Under the pieces are notes generated by a model. It was not told the origin of the DNA, did not search any database, and was given only the letters and a program-made list of their open reading frames with translations. Shown here in pieces: positions 40,276-48,926 of a stretch of 64,000 nucleotides of DNA (its first letter is position 1; each line of letters begins with the position of its first letter). The DNA lies in contig NZ_WOTO01000004.1 in NCBI RefSeq assembly GCF_010993775.1, positions 1 through 64,000 on the forward strand, written 5' to 3'. Origin of the DNA: Fodinicola feengrottensis (GTDB lineage: Bacteria > Actinomycetota > Actinomycetes > Mycobacteriales > HKI-0501). The position numbers and the translations under genes were made by a program.

Positions 40276-42684
40276 CTATGCCGTGCCGGCGAAGCTGAGC
40301 GTCCGTGCCTGCTTGAAGGCCAGCGCCGAGACGCCCCAGACGAGCGCGTCGAGCCGGTCCGGTGAGCCGTTGGTGCCCGGCACCCAGGTGGTCATCTGGC
40401 TCTCCAGCTCGGCCAGGTGCCCGACGTGGTGCACGCGGCGCTGCTCGTAGAGGGCCTGCACGGGCTCGGCCCGCAGGACCTTGCCCCTGGTGGCGGTGAC
40501 CTTCCGGTACGGCACGTTGCGGCCGGTCCTGCCGTCGGGCAGCCGCACCTGGCGGACCACAGTCTCGACCATGTCGCCCCCCTGGTTGGTCTCCGCGACG
40601 ATCCGGTCGGCGTTGGAGTCGTAGTACGCCTGCACCGCGACCGTCGCCCACTCGGATGGCGTGTAGGTGCCCGAGAGGTCCGCCAGGACGTAGAGCTGGT
40701 CGCGCGTGCTGGCCGACCACCACCACGCCCGTCTCGTCGCTCTGCGCGGTGCTGGTGGTCGCCGGGTCCACCGCCACGACGATCCGGTCCATCTCCGGGC
40801 AGCCGGACTCCAGGATCCGCGCCCGCTCGATCAGGTCGAGGGTGAACAGCGCGCCCTCGATGTCGTCCAGCACCTCGGCGTGCAGCTCCTGCCGGCCGAT
40901 CGTGGTTCCCTCGTACTTGGCTCGCAGCCGCTCCAGGATCACCGCCGGTAGGTTCGCGGCGTTGTCGTACGTCGAGCCGCGAGTGACGTGCACCTGCGGG
41001 TCGACGACCAGCTCCTTGATTAGCTTCGTCGGCTTCGGCGTCGTGGAGACGCACACGCGCGGGTCGCTCCCGAGCCGCAGGGCCATCATGCCCAGGTCCC
41101 AGGCGACTGGGCCGTACCGCTGGTTGGCCAGCTCCTCGTACCAGAGCGAGTGGAACTGCGGGCCCCGAAGCGTCTCCGCCGACTTCTCGGTGTCAGCGGC
41201 GTAGATGCGCGCGATCGAGCCGTTGGCGAGCTTCAGCTCGCCGAGCGACCGGTTCCAGTCCTTGACGCGGTCGTCAGGCAGCACCGACAGCAGGCCGCTC
41301 TCGCCCTCGACGCATACGTCGCGCCCGTCAGCGAACCGGGGCACGACGATGCCCAGGCGATGCTTCGGCTCGCCCAGCATCCGGGTCTTGGACCACTCGG
41401 CGGCGGACCGGGTGTTGTGGGTGGGGATCATCGTCCGACCCGCCAGGAACAGATGCGATGGGGAGTCCACCGCGATGCACCTCACTGGCACGGACGGCAC
41501 TTGCTCGCAGGCGACGATGTACCGGTGGGCAGTGCGGTTGGCCTGTGTGGTCGTCATACGAACCGCCGTGGCCTTCCGGGCCAGTCGGAAGACCTGGTGT
41601 CGTGGCGACCAGGTGACACGCCAGCGCGGTCCTACGTCCCTGCCCTCGATTCGGGCGCGTTCCGCACGCTTGACTGGCTTGTGGCCCAGCGAGACGGCTA
41701 ACTCGAAGACACCGTCGGCCAGAGCCTGCCGGGTGGTGCAGAACTCAACGTGACCACCGACAATGACGCTGCCGTCGGTGTCCATCAGCCCCTGCAGCAC
41801 GGCCAAGCGCTGCGACTGTGACGCTCGTAGGTACCTCTCCGGCACGTGCCTGTTCTTGAGCAGGCCGAGCGCTCGCAGCCGCGCCGTCAGGCTTGTGCTA
41901 CGGGGCTGTGCGCGGTTACGCGCCCCTCCAAGTGGGTAGGTGGCGCACCGTGCGCCCTCCTTCCTCCGAGCAGGACCGGTCACCGGCTCGCCTGCAGCGG
42001 CGAGGGCCGGAGTAGCTCGTCCGCGTCCTCGTCCGACACGGTGATCTCCGCACAGGCGCTTGAACCATCGCCCAGCCACGCACCTAGCACGTAAGGGTCA
42101 ATCGGCAAGGACCTGTCCGGCAGTTCGAGCGGTCCGGTGTTCACGACGGAGTGGTTACGTTCGCGGCCGTTCTGCACAATCACGGTCGACGCGATCTCGA
42201 TGGTCGTACGGATCTGCGGACCATACTGAGGTTGGATTGATCGACCGTGCGCCTTCCGGGCTCTTTTGTCCCATGTCAGCCACATGTGCTCGGCATCAGC
42301 CACGATCACCGAACCGTCATCGAATACGACCCTGTAGCACTCCCGATCACACTGCGTCTCCGTGGCGAACACGACCTGGCACGGGCGGCCCTGATCGTCG
42401 AGAACCCGGTCTCCTATCGCCAAGCCGCCCATGGTGGTCCAGCCGGTCGGCGTCGGGATGGGTGTATCGAGGGCCAACGCCTTCCCGAAGCCGCGACCGG
42501 CCAATAGCAGCCAGATCAGGGCATCCGGGTCATTTGTGGGACGCTGGTTCCTCCTGGAATGTGCGTGCGGGAAACCGGGGTGACTCGTCCCATTACAGTC
42601 CTGCTTGTCACATATCCACTGGTATGCCTTGAGTGCGTAGATCCGCTGGAGGATCTCCAGACGCCTCTCCGGAGCGGCCGTCAC
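40276..42684 (-). CDS. terL: Large terminase subunit with intein (two frameshifts)
   Basis: About 446 extein residues. The N-extein ends LIWLLLAGRGFGK and the C-extein starts TRSAAEWSKTRML, together forming the Walker A motif GRGFGKT. Walker B-region: GPQFHSLWYEELANQRYGPV. The nuclease domain begins DRIVVAVDPATTSTAQSDET with the metal-binding Asp, and continues after a break near 40705 with QAYYDSNADRIVAETNQGGD, DRLDALVWGVSALAF. GTG start at 42684. Packages DNA through the portal. The intein must be excised for any ATPase activity. Confidence 0.93.
41414..42480 (-). mobile_element. Class 3 intein with LAGLIDADG homing endonuclease, in the terL Walker A
   Basis: About 356 residues (one frameshift near 41995). 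It begins with Ala (ALALDTPIPTPTGWTTMGGL) in place of Cys or Ser, ends PTHN and is followed by Thr. Block B has HMW (His65, Trp67), block F has VRCIAVDSPSHLFLAG with Cys, and block G has Thr before the final His-Asn. Trp-Cys-Thr in those places defines class 3 inteins, which use the block F Cys as first nucleophile. Endonuclease motifs: DPYVLGAWLGDGSS and LAVLQGLMDTDGSVIVG. Confidence 0.9.
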
Positions 42685-42726
42685 TCGGTGCCCCGCACGA
42701 TGGTGTCGCCGTCGTCGTCCTGGGGG

Positions 42727-42952
42727 TCAGTGCCCATGCCCGCCCCCGTGCTCGCCGGGCCACGTGCCCAGTGCCGAGTGATAGATGTTCGCCGCCAGAC
42801 CCTTGGCCTGTCCGGGCGGCACGCCCTCGGACGCCAGGGCCGCCAGCAGCGCGCGATACGGCGTCGGGGAGGCAGCCCAGCGAGCCAGCCCCCTTCCCAC
42901 GCGTCCAGTAGCTGTAGAGCTGCGGGGCGACCAGCTGGAGCTTCGAGGCCAC
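42727..42952 (-). CDS. Small phage protein before terL (frameshifted)
   Basis: About 75 residues. GTG 42952: MASKLQLVAPQLYSYWTRG, then after a break near 42890 RWAASPTPYRALLAALASEG, NIYHSALGTWPGEHGGGHGH. The His-rich tail overlaps nothing; terL starts 43 bases downstream. Function unknown; small proteins at this place are common in actinophages. Confidence 0.6.
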
Positions 42953-42955
42953 CGC

Positions 42956-43093
42956 TCAGCCCACCAGGCGCAGGGCGAGCAGCAGCGGGACCAGCAGGGC
43001 GCCCGCCGCCAGCCCGATCGCGAGGGAGGCGCACCGGTCCACCAGCCCGAGAAGGGCGCTGCGGCCTGCGTGCCTGGCGCCGTAGTCAGCCAC
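42956..43093 (-). CDS. 45-residue small membrane protein
   Basis: GTG 43093 overlaps the end of the small terminase gene. Reads MADYGARHAGRSALLGLVDR followed by CASLAIGLAAGALLVPLLLA, LRLVG: one or two hydrophobic passes with a basic head. Absent from standard ORF size cut-offs, but the overlap and downstream spacing (3 bases to the next GTG) support it. A holin-like peptide in the packaging operon would be unusual. Confidence 0.5.
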   Translation of the reverse strand: MADYGARHAGRSALLGLVDRCASLAIGLAAGALLVPLLLALRLVG

Positions 43094-43535
43094 TGGCGAC
43101 CTCGTGGGCGTCGTTGAGGGCCAGCTCGGCCTCGAGCCTGGCGATCTCGTCCTCGACCGTGCCGGGGAACGTGTGCTGGACGCTCAGCTCCAGGGCCGCG
43201 TCCAGGCCGAGGTACCTCGCCCGGCGCTCCTGGATCCGCAGCGCGGTCGTGATCGCCTTGTCGTCGCCCCGCTCGATGGCGGGCTGCAGGGCCAGCAGGT
43301 AGCCGTCCAGCCGCTCCAGCTCTACCTTGCGCATCTCGGTGGCGGCGGGGATCACGATCTGGGCGATGCCGGCGGTTACCCGGCGGCTGACCGTCTCGTG
43401 GGAGATCCCGAGCCGCCGGCCGATCGCGCGGTACGAGTGGCCGGCGAGGTTCAGCTTGACGACCTCGTCGATCTCGGCGGCGATCGCCATGCGGCTCTTG
43501 TGGGCTTCCCGGCCACTGGTGCATCTCCCTGTCAC
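43086..43535 (-). CDS. Small terminase subunit / helix-turn-helix packaging protein
   Basis: 149 residues. HTH at residues 20-55: DEVVKLNLAGHSYRAIGRRL, GISHETVSRRVTAGI. The middle is helical and basic (RIQERRARYLGLDAALELSV), and the C-terminus acidic (VEDEIARLEAELALNDAHEV). Two small genes separate it from terL, and no other candidate is present, so the small terminase role is likely. Confidence 0.7.
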   Translation of the reverse strand: MTGRCTSGREAHKSRMAIAAEIDEVVKLNLAGHSYRAIGRRLGISHETVSRRVTAGIAQIVIPAATEMRKVELERLDGYLLALQPAIERGDDKAITTALRIQERRARYLGLDAALELSVQHTFPGTVEDEIARLEAELALNDAHEVASG

Positions 43536-43728
43536 GTCCGGCGGTAGACGCTTGAGACTTCAAGCACTTACCGTGAGCCTGAGGCATGGAGTGTGGTTTC
43601 GCTAGCCCATCTGACCTGCGGGTGGGGGGGTGTGCGGGTGTCGTCACCTGGATCCGTTTGCTACCAACGATCCTTGGTGACATCGTCGTCGGATCCCAGC
43701 AGTACTAGCAAGATACTTAGAGACAGGA

Positions 43729-43757
43729 GGGGAGCCAGTCGCGGCGACCGGCTCCCC
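43729..43757. terminator. Hairpin separating integrase operon and late operon
   Basis: Stem GGGGAGCC-A-GTCG / CGAC-C-GGCTCCCC with loop CGG, 15 bases after the stop of the 43772 gene. The region 43536-43728 between it and the small terminase gene has no gene and should hold the late promoter; I see no clear -35/-10 pair. Confidence 0.75.
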
Positions 43758-43771
43758 AAGTGCGTGGTCGG

Positions 43772-44041
43772 CTACGCGTCCGCGACCGCCCTGCCGGCCG
43801 TCTGGAGCAGCAGGACGCGAGTGGCCAGCGCCCGCCGGGCCGTCCTCCCACCGCCGAGCAGGACGGCGCTGCGGTGCTGCTCCACGCAGTCGTACGCCAG
43901 CGTCCACACCTCCTCCGGGTACCGCTCCCCGATGTCGAGCATCGCCACGTCGACAGCCGTGCGCCAGAACGTGCAGTCCTCTCGCCGCCGGCCGACGGCG
44001 GCAAGCTCCTGGTCCAGGGCGGCGAGCAGGTCCGCGATCAC
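43772..44041 (-). CDS. Phage protein of unknown function, 89 aa
   Basis: GTG 44041 overlaps the previous stop (GTGA). MIADLLAALDQELAAVGRRR, FWRTAVDVAMLDIGERYPEE, helical. Part of a three-gene operon with the integrase and the 44038 gene. No family recognised. Confidence 0.6.
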   Translation of the reverse strand: MIADLLAALDQELAAVGRRREDCTFWRTAVDVAMLDIGERYPEEVWTLAYDCVEQHRSAVLLGGGRTARRALATRVLLLQTAGRAVADA

Positions 44042-44232
44042 GACTCGTCGTCCTCGTCGCCCAGGTCGACCACCGGCGTGACCTGCATGGCGATCAGGAG
44101 CGTCTCTGCGGCCACCACCGCCCGCCCGATGTCCCCGCCCCGGACCTGCGGCCGGAGGCCCTCAGCGGCCAGCATGTTGACGACCCGCGTCACCAGCAGG
44201 TGCGGGTCGTACGTGCCCCGACCGGCGGTCAC
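44038..44232 (-). CDS. Phage protein of unknown function, 64 aa
   Basis: GTG 44232 overlapping the integrase stop. DPHLLVTRVVNMLAAEGLRP then VVAAETLLIAMQVTPVVDLG and an acidic tail. Its place beside int would suit an excisionase, but no HTH is visible, so I do not call it one. Confidence 0.55.
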   Translation of the reverse strand: MTAGRGTYDPHLLVTRVVNMLAAEGLRPQVRGGDIGRAVVAAETLLIAMQVTPVVDLGDEDDES

Positions 44233-45317
44233 TGCGCGGCCCTCAGCTGCACGACATTGTCTGCGTCGGCGGCCGGCACCATCGCGGTCAGGAAGTCGCG
44301 ACCGCGCATCACCCGGTCGAGCTTGCGCTCCTCCGAGGAGGTGCCGAGGTACAGCTCGGTCGTGCCGGCCTGCTTGTGACCAAGTAGGGCCGAGACGACC
44401 CGGATGGCGTGGTCGTACCCGCCCTCTTCCTGGAGCTGGTCGAACAGCGCCCGGGCCACGCCCCGGCGGATGGTGTGGATCCCGATCCCCTTGATGTCAC
44501 CGCCCACCACCGCCGTATAGGCGCGCTGGATGACCTCCTCCATCTTCGCCATCGGCTTGTGCGGCAGGTACTCGATAGCCGTCCGGAGGCACTCGCGGCT
44601 GCCGTCCTCGTGGGTCACCCAGTAGAACCGGCCGTTGTTGCGGGCCGGGACGAGGAAGTCGGTGGACCGCAGCGGCCGGCCCAGGTTCTCCGCGTAGGTC
44701 GTCAGCCACTTGCGCATCTCCCGGTCCAGGTCGGCCGTGACGGGGAGCACCTTCTCGTCCTTGGTCTTGACCAGCTCGACGCGGAAGCCGCCTTCGATCA
44801 GGTTCAGATCGCCGACCCTCGCCGCCTTGATCGTGCTCGCCCGGACGGCCGTGTTGAGCGCTACAGCCATCAGCGCCCGATCTCGCGGCTCCTCGCAGCT
44901 GTCTAGCATCGCCAGCATCACGTCGGGCGCCGGGCGCACCTGCAATTTCTTCGGGGCTTTCAGCGACATGATGTCGCCCGTGAGGTCCCGCCGGGTCAGG
45001 CCTTTTCGCTGGCAGTAGTGGAAGAAACGCCCCATGCGCGCCAGGGCGGCATTCGCCGACGACGCGCTGATCGGGGGCCGAGTATGTCCTCGGTAGTCGA
45101 GGTGCTCGGCCCGCAACCCGCCTGGGCCAAAGAGGAACTCCTCGACGTGGTGCTCCTCCAGCGAGGACACCAGCAGGTCGCCGGTCAGCTTCACGAACCT
45201 CGTGAGGACCGACTTGTCATTCGCGCGAGTGGCGACCGCCATCCCCCGCTGCGTGCACCAGATCTGGTACTGCTCGATCGCCTCGGACAGTCGCGTCCGG
45301 TCCTTGCGTACACCCAT
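44229..45317 (-). CDS. int: Tyrosine-type phage integrase
   Basis: 362 residues, intact. N-terminal core-binding region (LSEAIEQYQIWCTQRGMAVA) and catalytic domain with Arg in NTAVRASTIKAARVGDL, His-x2-Arg in GIHTIRRGVARALF, and GHKQAGTTELYLG carrying the second His-type position and the nucleophile Tyr. It recombines attP with the 3' end of the ABC permease gene. ATG 45317 lies 90 bases from attR, leaving room for arm sites. Confidence 0.93.
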   Translation of the reverse strand: MGVRKDRTRLSEAIEQYQIWCTQRGMAVATRANDKSVLTRFVKLTGDLLVSSLEEHHVEEFLFGPGGLRAEHLDYRGHTRPPISASSANAALARMGRFFHYCQRKGLTRRDLTGDIMSLKAPKKLQVRPAPDVMLAMLDSCEEPRDRALMAVALNTAVRASTIKAARVGDLNLIEGGFRVELVKTKDEKVLPVTADLDREMRKWLTTYAENLGRPLRSTDFLVPARNNGRFYWVTHEDGSRECLRTAIEYLPHKPMAKMEEVIQRAYTAVVGGDIKGIGIHTIRRGVARALFDQLQEEGGYDHAIRVVSALLGHKQAGTTELYLGTSSEERKLDRVMRGRDFLTAMVPAADADNVVQLRAAQ

Positions 45318-45406
45318 TCCAGAGACATCCTTTCAATCGGTCTCTGGCGGGAGATCAGCTCCCTCAGTCTACGACAAATTTCCTCTAAAGATTCCCGATA
45401 GTGTCC

Positions 45407-45419
45407 TTCAAGTGGGAAT
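45407..45419 (+). repeat. attR core, TTCAAGTGGGAAT
   Basis: Identical to attL. The following host bases AACT would supply a TAA stop to the permease gene in an unoccupied site. The stretch 45318-45629 has no gene; besides attR it holds the inverted repeat at 45456. Confidence 0.9.
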
Positions 45420-45455
45420 AACTCCCCCCCGGCAGTCACGTTGAGTCGCCCTAGG

Positions 45456-45540
45456 TGTTGATCTTGGTTAGTTGGTCTACACATAACGGGCATCGGTCCG
45501 GAATATCCTTTTCGTACGGGCTAACTAACCAAGATCAACA
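45456..45540. repeat. 18-bp perfect inverted repeat with 49-base loop
   Basis: TGTTGATCTTGGTTAGTT (45456-45473) and AACTAACCAAGATCAACA (45523-45540). On the host side of attR. It could be a stem-loop, a remnant of a small transposable element or an operator; no gene lies inside. Confidence 0.8.
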
Positions 45541-45629
45541 TCGCACTTGAACAGCAGCTTCTCAGAGCCATCCGTGTCGACTGGCGTGCAGGGCTAGCTG
45601 AAAGCGGCTGGTGGTGCCGGCGAGCGACA

Positions 45630-46545
45630 TCAGTTTTTTTCCATTCGGCGTACCAGCGTACGGCGGCTGATGCCCAGCAGTTCGGCGATTTTCTCGTCGG
45701 TCATGCCGGCGGAGAGCAGGGCCACCAGCCGACGCTCCCCAGGGCTCAGCGAAGAGGGGACGCGACCGCCGAGATGGACCGGAAACGACGCCCGCCAGGC
45801 CAAGTCGAAAAGCCCTTCCAGTGCGAGCAGAAGACTCGACGGATGGACGACCATGACCGCACTGTTGACCGCGGCTTCGGTCGCGGGCAACGAAACGAGC
45901 GCTAGCCGCCGGTCGACGATGGTCATTTTCGCCGGCACCGTCGGCAGCACTCGGGCCAGCTCGCCGGCGGCGATGGACGGCTTGATGTTTCCCTCATAAT
46001 ATTCTCGCCGTTCCCACCGAGACCCGCGCATAAACCACCCGGTATTCCACCCCGCGGGCGAGGTTTTCCAGTTCCTGCGGGTTCGCGATCGTGTTCGGCC
46101 GATGGTACGGCGGAGTGTCGAAGCGACGGATCTGGTGACTGGCCGAGCTTTCGGCCAAGTCACTCCGAGCCAGGATGCTGGACCGCCCGGTGACAACCTC
46201 CACCACGTTGTCCGCAGGCTGCGTCCACACGCTGCGGCGGAAGAGGTCGTACGCGTTGAGGGCGGCGGCCTGGGCGGCACGTACCTCCGCCTGCCGCTCC
46301 AGACCGAGCAGGTCGACTCCACCGCCAGGCTGCACCGGCACCGTGGTGCCGTCGGCGAGCTCCCGCACCAGGCCAAGCTCTCCCAGTCGCCCGAGCGCCA
46401 GCCGGATGGCCGGCTCGGTGCGACCGGTCGCGGTGGCCAGCTCGGCCGGCACGACAGGTCCGCAGGTCAGCAGCCGCGCGTACGCGACCGTCGTCTCGGT
46501 GCTGTCGAGGCCGAGCCGGCTGAGGTGCTCGGTCAGGTCAGACAT
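45630..46545 (-). CDS. LuxR-type regulator with TrmB-like N-terminal domain (frameshifted)
   Basis: About 305 residues. N-terminus DLTEHLSRLGLDSTETTVAY, then a winged-helix (TGRTEPAIRLALGRLGELGL). Central domain includes VVEVVTGRSSILARSDLAES; a break near 46005 moves to YYEGNIKPSIAAGELARVLP. C-terminal LuxR helix-turn-helix: LSPGERRLVALLSAGMTDEK, IAELLGISRRTLVRRM. This architecture is common in actinomycete natural-product and stress regulators. AAGGAGG stands seven bases before ATG 46545, which decides the start. Confidence 0.85.
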
Positions 46546-46659
46546 GGGCATCCTCCTTGTCGGGCCCAGCTGCATCATGCCGGTCGGTTGGCACCGATGG
46601 TCCGGTCTTGATGGATCTTGGGTGCTTCGAGGCGGAGATGGCGCTTGTGTGACATTGGC

Positions 46660-47922
46660 GTGATCTCGCCACCGCCGCGCCTGGTCGTGCGATACGAATC
46701 CGTCGTGTATCTGTCGTCGGTCCGACCCGGTGCCCGCTCGGGGGTCGTCGGTGCGATCGGCGCGAACGTCGTCGCGCTCGGCCTGGTCAGCCTGGTCACC
46801 GACGTGTCATCGGAGATGGTGACCGCGGTCCTGCCCGCGTACCTGGTCTTTGGCCTGAGCCTGTCGATTGCCCAGTACGGACTTATGGACGGCCTCTACA
46901 CCGGCGTCACCGCGGTCACCAGACTGCTCGGCGGCTACACGGCCGACCGGTGGCGGGCCCGCAAGACGGTGGCCGGCGCCGGCTATGCGCTGTCGGCGGT
47001 CGCGAAGATCGGCCTGCTCGCGGCCGGCGGGTCCGCACTGGGCGTCGGTGCGGCGATCGCCGCCGACCGGATGGGCAAAGGTGTCCGTACGGCGCCCAGA
47101 GACGCCATGATCACGCTGTCCGCCGAGCCGGCCGCGCTCGGCCGGGCGTTCGGCGTCCATCGGACCCTGGACAGCGTTGGTGCGTTCCTCGGACCGCTGG
47201 TCGCGCTCGCAGTCCTGGCCGGCACAGCGCAGGCGTACGACGCGATTTTCGTGGTGAGTCTTTGCGTGGCCGTGCTCGGCGTTCTGCTGCTGATCCTGTT
47301 CGTACGCAACAGCCACGATGACGTGCCGGCACAGCGGCCGCTCCTGAAGGAGGCGCTAGGACTTCTCAGCGACCCGCGGATCCGCCGGCTCGCGTACGCC
47401 GCCATCCTCCTCGGACTCGTCACCGTCGGCGACGGTTTCGTCTATCTGCTGATCCAGCGCTGGCAGGGTCTGCCGGTGCTGTGGTTTCCGCTGCTGGCGG
47501 TCGGTACGAACGTGTCGTCGTACCTGCTGCTGGCCACGCCCTTGGGGGCGATCGCCGACCGGTTCGGCCGCTGGCGGGTCGTCGTCGGCGGCCACGTCGC
47601 TCTGCTGGCCGTCTACCTGCTGCTGGCTGGTCACCGCGGCAGCTGGCCCGCGGCGATCCTCGCGCTGGCTCTCTACGGCGCGTTCTACGCTGCCGTAGAC
47701 GGCGTCCTTATGGCCACCGCCAGTCCTCTCCTGCCCAAGCGCGTTAGGACGAGCGGCCTCGCGTTGCTGCAAACCTGCCAGGCGTTGGCGTATCTGCTCT
47801 CGTCTGTCATTTTCGGCTTGGCTTGGCAGGCTTTCGGCCCCGACCGAGCCGGCTTCGTCGCGGCCGCCGGAGTCCTGGTCGCGTTGCCGTTGGCCGTGTG
47901 GTGGTTGCGGAGCGCGAAATGA
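46660..47922 (+). CDS. MFS transporter
   Basis: About 420 residues, twelve predicted membrane segments, intact. VVALGLVSLVTDVSSEMVTA at segment 1 and TRLLGGYTADRWRARKTVAG (motif A) are clear; DRMGKGVRTAPRDAMITLSA resembles the segment found in a conserved actinobacterial MFS subfamily paired with a TolB-like partner. Start uncertain; GTG 46660 is one candidate, another GTG follows. Ends ATGA overlapping the next gene. Confidence 0.85.
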   Translation: MISPPPRLVVRYESVVYLSSVRPGARSGVVGAIGANVVALGLVSLVTDVSSEMVTAVLPAYLVFGLSLSIAQYGLMDGLYTGVTAVTRLLGGYTADRWRARKTVAGAGYALSAVAKIGLLAAGGSALGVGAAIAADRMGKGVRTAPRDAMITLSAEPAALGRAFGVHRTLDSVGAFLGPLVALAVLAGTAQAYDAIFVVSLCVAVLGVLLLILFVRNSHDDVPAQRPLLKEALGLLSDPRIRRLAYAAILLGLVTVGDGFVYLLIQRWQGLPVLWFPLLAVGTNVSSYLLLATPLGAIADRFGRWRVVVGGHVALLAVYLLLAGHRGSWPAAILALALYGAFYAAVDGVLMATASPLLPKRVRTSGLALLQTCQALAYLLSSVIFGLAWQAFGPDRAGFVAAAGVLVALPLAVWWLRSAK

Positions 47923-48926
47923 GAACGCTGTCCACCCGCGCGCGAATGGCCGTGGTGGGCGTGGCTGTGGTGGTGCTGGCCGGCGCCGGCGGTTGGTACG
48001 CCGTACGGGCCGCCGACCGCTCTGGGGCGACCGGAAGCGGGTCGGGAGCGGTGACCCTGGCGGCCGGTCAGTGGCTCGTCTTTCGGTCCACTGTGGACGG
48101 TCCCAGCTACGGCCACCTGGCCGAGGTTCCGGAATCCTCCCCGCGCTCGGGCCGCGCGTTCACCGCGGACCGCTGCGCGCGGGCGTACGCCGCTGCTGGC
48201 AGCGGCGTGTGTTTGCGGCCCAGCACCGAAAATCCGGGTGGGTACGAGATCGCCCTGCTCGGGCCGGACGCGGCTGCCCGCCGGGCGATCCCAATGAACG
48301 GGATCCCGAGCCGCGCCCGGGTGTCGGCGAGCGGCCGGATGGTGTCGTGGACGACGTTCGTCGCCGGCGACTCGTACACCGGGACCAGCCAGTTCTCCAC
48401 TCGGTCCGGCATTCTGGACACCACCGCGGATGTCCTCGCCGGCACTTTGGAGACCTTCACGCTGACCATGAATGGCCGCCCGTACGAGGCAACGGACCTC
48501 AACTACTGGGGCGTCACGTTCACCCGCGACGACAACCATTTCTACGCCACGGCCGGCACCGGCGGGAAGCGCTATCTGGTTGAGGGTGACTTCGCCCGAC
48601 GTACTTTTCGTACGCTGCGAGAAAATGTCGAGTGCCCGTCATTGTCGCCGGATGGCACCAGGATCGCGTACAAGAAACGCGTGTCCAGCGACCCGACGCA
48701 ACCGTGGCGATTCGCCGTACTCGATCTCGCCACGATGCGCGAAACACTGCTCGCTGAGCCGCGGAGCGTGGACGACCAACCGGCCTGGCTGGACAGTCAC
48801 ACCGTGATGTACGGGGTGCGGCGAGACGCCCGACACGCCGACGTGTGGGCGGTCCCCGCCGACGGCACCGGGCGACCCGGACTGCTGATCCCCGACGCCG
48901 AATCGCCCGCCGCGCTCAGCCCGTGA
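47919..48926 (+). CDS. Membrane-anchored TolB-like beta-propeller protein
   Basis: 335 residues. N-terminal membrane anchor (MAVVGVAVVVLAGAGGWYAV), extracytoplasmic WD/TolB-like propeller with NVECPSLSPDGTRIAYKKRV and VDDQPAWLDSHTVMYGVRRD repeats. Translation coupled to the MFS gene (ATGA overlap), a pairing I know from other actinobacteria. Its 3' end overlaps the convergent phosphoesterase gene. Role unknown. Confidence 0.8.
   Translation: MRTLSTRARMAVVGVAVVVLAGAGGWYAVRAADRSGATGSGSGAVTLAAGQWLVFRSTVDGPSYGHLAEVPESSPRSGRAFTADRCARAYAAAGSGVCLRPSTENPGGYEIALLGPDAAARRAIPMNGIPSRARVSASGRMVSWTTFVAGDSYTGTSQFSTRSGILDTTADVLAGTLETFTLTMNGRPYEATDLNYWGVTFTRDDNHFYATAGTGGKRYLVEGDFARRTFRTLRENVECPSLSPDGTRIAYKKRVSSDPTQPWRFAVLDLATMRETLLAEPRSVDDQPAWLDSHTVMYGVRRDARHADVWAVPADGTGRPGLLIPDAESPAALSP

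Larger units (their letters stand above)
13653..45419. mobile_element. Integrated siphovirus-type prophage, about 31.7 kb
   Basis: Bounded by the direct repeat TTCAAGTGGGAAT. It carries a tyrosine integrase next to the right end and a leftward late operon (small terminase to minor tail) with HK97-like capsid assembly genes. The left 7.5 kb has accessory and control genes on both strands. No endolysin, excisionase or replicative helicase is recognised. All structural genes needed for a non-contractile tailed particle appear to be present, though most carry apparent indel errors. Confidence 0.93.

Noticed and set aside
40244-42079. Separate gene to the left of the terminase start
   Set aside because: It is the second half of the intein plus the C-extein of the same terminase gene, displaced by a frame break near 41995.
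44038-44232. Excisionase
   Set aside because: Right size and place, but no helix-turn-helix or winged-helix pattern is visible.
13653-45419. tRNA attachment site for the prophage
   Set aside because: No tRNA is seen at either end; the core lies in the permease coding sequence.
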